Source: Coffea arabica
Lineage: Eukaryota > Streptophyta > Magnoliopsida > Gentianales > Rubiaceae
NCBI RefSeq assembly: GCF_036785885.1
Contig: NC_092312.1
Coordinates: 16,572,001-16,636,000, forward strand
DNA: 64,000 bases
Direction: 5' to 3'
Shown: positions 61,757 to 64,000 of the stretch, in pieces
How the letters are laid out: the number at the start of each line of letters is the position of its first letter
How positions within the stretch are numbered: the stretch's first letter is position 1
Made by a program: the position numbers and the translations under genes
Notes under the pieces: model-generated
Databases searched by the model: none
Seen by the model: the letters and a program-made list of their open reading frames with translations, nothing else
Told to the model about the DNA's origin: nothing

Positions 61757-63463
61757 ATGAAACCCAAATTAAAGAAAGGCTGGCGCTCAATCATTCCTTT
61801 TAATGTGCAAGGAAAATCAGCCAACTGTTTTTGCATCTTTCCCAGTGTAGATTCAGCAGGCTATAGTCCAAAGGATGCACCTGTTTATCTCAATGTATAC
61901 GACTTGACACCTATGAATGGTTACTTTTATTGGGCAGGCCTCGGCGTATTCCATACTGGAGTAGAAGGTTAGTTTACACTGTCAATGCTGATGCATGTAT
62001 CCCATCATTTTATAGCGAATCCCAAGTTTCTTGATAGTTTTCTCACTTTTGCGTGACAAAGGTTTGTTTCAGTCAAGATGCATATTTCCTTTGAATTTAA
62101 AACTCTTGTGAGTGAATGTTACTGTCTGAAAATGTAATTGACTTTGATTAATGAACATTGCATCTAGGTGGAAAATTAACTGGACACCCTCCACGTCTAA
62201 CATGGTAGAACGACCATGTAGCTAGACCTTTAGCTTGTGTCTTAATGTCGAAAGCTGAATCTATTACTTTAAGCTTTTAAATTTGCATTAGTGGTTGATG
62301 AATGCATCTTCATTTGCTTAATCAGACAAAAGGTATCTGGTAAATGCTCAGTATGTTATGCTTGATGCCCCATTAGGCAAATATCCAGGAGTTCTGATTT
62401 TTATTTATTTACACTCAGTGCATGGTGTTGAATATGCTTTTGGAGCCCATGACTATCCAACAAGTGGTGTCTTTGAGGTTGAACCTCGCCAATGCCCTGG
62501 ATTTAAGTTTAGAAAGTCTATTCTCATAGGGACAACCTATATGGATCCCGTCCAGGTTAGAGAGTTCATTGAGCAGCAATCTGCATATTACAGCGGTGAT
62601 ACGTATCAGTTGGTTAGAAAGAACTGCAATCATTTCTGTGAGGATATATGTTACAGATTGACGGGGAATCGCATACCAAAATGGGTGAATCGGCTGGCAA
62701 GAATAGGTATTGTCAGAGCTTATTTCATTTTTACTGTTTGATATTTCTCTTATATGTAGCATTTCAATTACACGCTTGAGGTTTTGGATGTTCCTGTCAG
62801 TTTACCGTTCAGTAGATATTTAATCTCAAGGATAGTCTCTCTTGCATTCCCATTGCTTTTTCGTCCAATTTTATATATTAAGAATATCACTTTATGTTTC
62901 TCTCGAAAATGGGGATTAGGCTAGCCCAAGCGAACGTGCACTACCATAATACCTCATGTTTGGACCCAAAAACAGCTCTGAGAGTCTGCAAAATTTGCAG
63001 AATTTCGTTTTTTTCCTTAAAAATCAATTGTGAAACTGGGTAGAATGCTTTTGGATTCTGATTGAAAATTCTTAATTGTGCGTCTCTCTCTAAGAATCTA
63101 ACCTTATGACTACTTACCTCTCGACTTTTGACCCCAAAAAAAAAAAAAGACTACTTGCGTCTGAGTAGAAGATATGACTTACCTAACGTTCTTTACTTTC
63201 TCCTCCCTGTAGGGTCAATTTGCAATTGCATACTTCCTGAATCCCTGAGAGCTTCTACTGTGCGGCATGATGCAAATTTTCAAGGCTGTGACAGCGAGAA
63301 AAAGAAACTGAGGAGCTCTTTTGGCTGCCTGTCTTCAATTTCCTTGCGTCAGAAGGAGAGAGAAGTATCAATATCGTCGTTGTTCTTACATTCTCATTAC
63401 AAAGGCTGCTTGACCCCATGGGAGCCAAAAATTTCTAAAAGTGGTTCTTTAAAGGATGGATAA
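61757..63463 (+). CDS. PPPDE/DeSI-like thiol peptidase (deubiquitinase/deSUMOylase family)
   Basis: Member of the PPPDE (DUF862) papain-like fold family, whose proteins remove ubiquitin or SUMO in animals and are little studied in plants. Three coding exons, 61757-61967, 62419-62706 and 63213-63463, join in frame to 249 residues, as expected for the plant DeSI-like group. The catalytic pair is visible: His66 in GVFHTGVEV and Cys140 in VRKNCNHFCEDICYRL, with the conserved GNRIPKWVNRLARIG after it. VYLNVYDLTPMNGY is the first strand region. The C-terminal 80 residues are Ser- and Lys-rich and poorly ordered. The start is the first ATG after the acceptor at 61712; the stretch before it has an in-frame stop. 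Substrate (ubiquitin or SUMO) cannot be read from sequence. Confidence 0.92.
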
Positions 63464-64000
63464 CAACTCCTCTTTAGTTGATTCTTTCACGCTTACTAAA
63501 TTCTCGCGTGTTTATCGCTAGTGGGTTCTCCTTTTTGGTCCAGATGCTTTTGGAGGTCAAAAGCAAGCTTTGCTTTTTGGTGACGCACAATGCTTGTCCT
63601 TCGGTCTTTTTGGCTTGTATATTAGGGCATTCCATGTAGTCTCTAGAAGATTATATGCCAGTTGAATGGCATTTCAGGGATGAGATCACATTTCTTGGTT
63701 GTAAAAGCCAGCAAAAATGTGGCTGCATTGATGTCCAAGCACAATTTATCTGTCTCGGGCATCATCCTCTTCACTTTTCGTGGAGACCCAACAGCATGGC
63801 TCCAGGGCTCTTGTAGTCGTGTGATCACAGGATCATTCTGCTCTTGATCCGTTTGCAACACATTGTTTTGTTACCAGAGTGGTTAAAGAAACGATTTTTC
63901 CGTAGTTAAGCTACATCTCCTATGGCAATAGAAGTGAGGGGCAGCTGACTAGTTGAGGTAAGGCAGGATGGGTTTGGAAAAAGTCCATCAAGCTCAGGTC
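63464..64000 (+). other. 3' UTR and downstream sequence of the DeSI-like gene
   Basis: Likely 3' UTR at first; the rest has no recognisable gene. Short open frames on both strands (63643-63861) overlap each other and have no domain. Confidence 0.45.

Noticed and set aside
1-64000. CRISPR arrays, prophage, bacterial operons, LTR retrotransposon or transposase genes
   Set aside because: No regularly spaced identical repeats, no phage or transposase reading frames and no paired long terminal repeats were seen; the window is ordinary plant nuclear DNA.

Overview
The window is nuclear genomic DNA from a flowering plant, most likely a core eudicot. The genes have many short exons bounded by GT-AG introns with pyrimidine-rich acceptors, the spacers are AT-rich and full of small transposons, and every recognisable protein is a plant family. 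I cannot place it below 'eudicot' from the sequence alone.

Layout of genes (exon chains were built by hand; every joint keeps frame): (1) 519-14024 +, the C-terminal three quarters of phosphatidylinositol 4-kinase alpha, running in from the left edge; (2) 18958-21830 -, a polyol/monosaccharide MFS transporter; (3) 34530-39416 +, a pfkB kinase of the plant pseudouridine kinase type; (4) 40295-42343 -, an intronless PLS/E-type pentatricopeptide (PPR) protein; (5) 43938-47485 +, an HVA22-like (TB2/DP1) membrane protein of the HVA22k type; (6) 49920-52285 +, a GT77 RRA-type arabinosyltransferase; (7) 53534-56080 -, a small coiled-coil protein I do not recognise; (8) 61757-63463 +, a PPPDE/DeSI-like deubiquitinase family protein with a long 5' UTR intron. 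The neighbours do not form a pathway; this is ordinary plant gene order, with convergent pairs (1/2, 3/4, 6/7) and divergent pairs (2/3, 4/5, 7/8).

The spacers, mainly 14.1-18.9 kb, 22-34.2 kb, 47.5-49.9 kb and 57-59.3 kb, are built from small non-autonomous elements. The clearest are two hAT-like MITEs with CCGG-rich termini and exact 8-bp target duplications (15174-15969 and 28989-30054) that share an internal tRNA-like segment; a third hAT-like MITE (17832-18575, exact 8-bp duplication) with another MITE nested inside; two tRNA-derived SINEs of one family with 15-bp target duplications (6500-6640 inside a PI4K intron, 16627-16754); and several foldback families present twice in the window. 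No rRNA, functional tRNA, CRISPR, prophage or bacterial-type operon is present.

The best leads are the tRNA-like segment carried inside the hAT-like MITE family, a 48-bp tandem duplication at the exon 1 splice donor of the transporter, a duplicated promoter segment before the kinase gene together with a donor site overlapping its stop codon, and the unassigned coiled-coil gene. I found no clear sign of a wholly new biological system.
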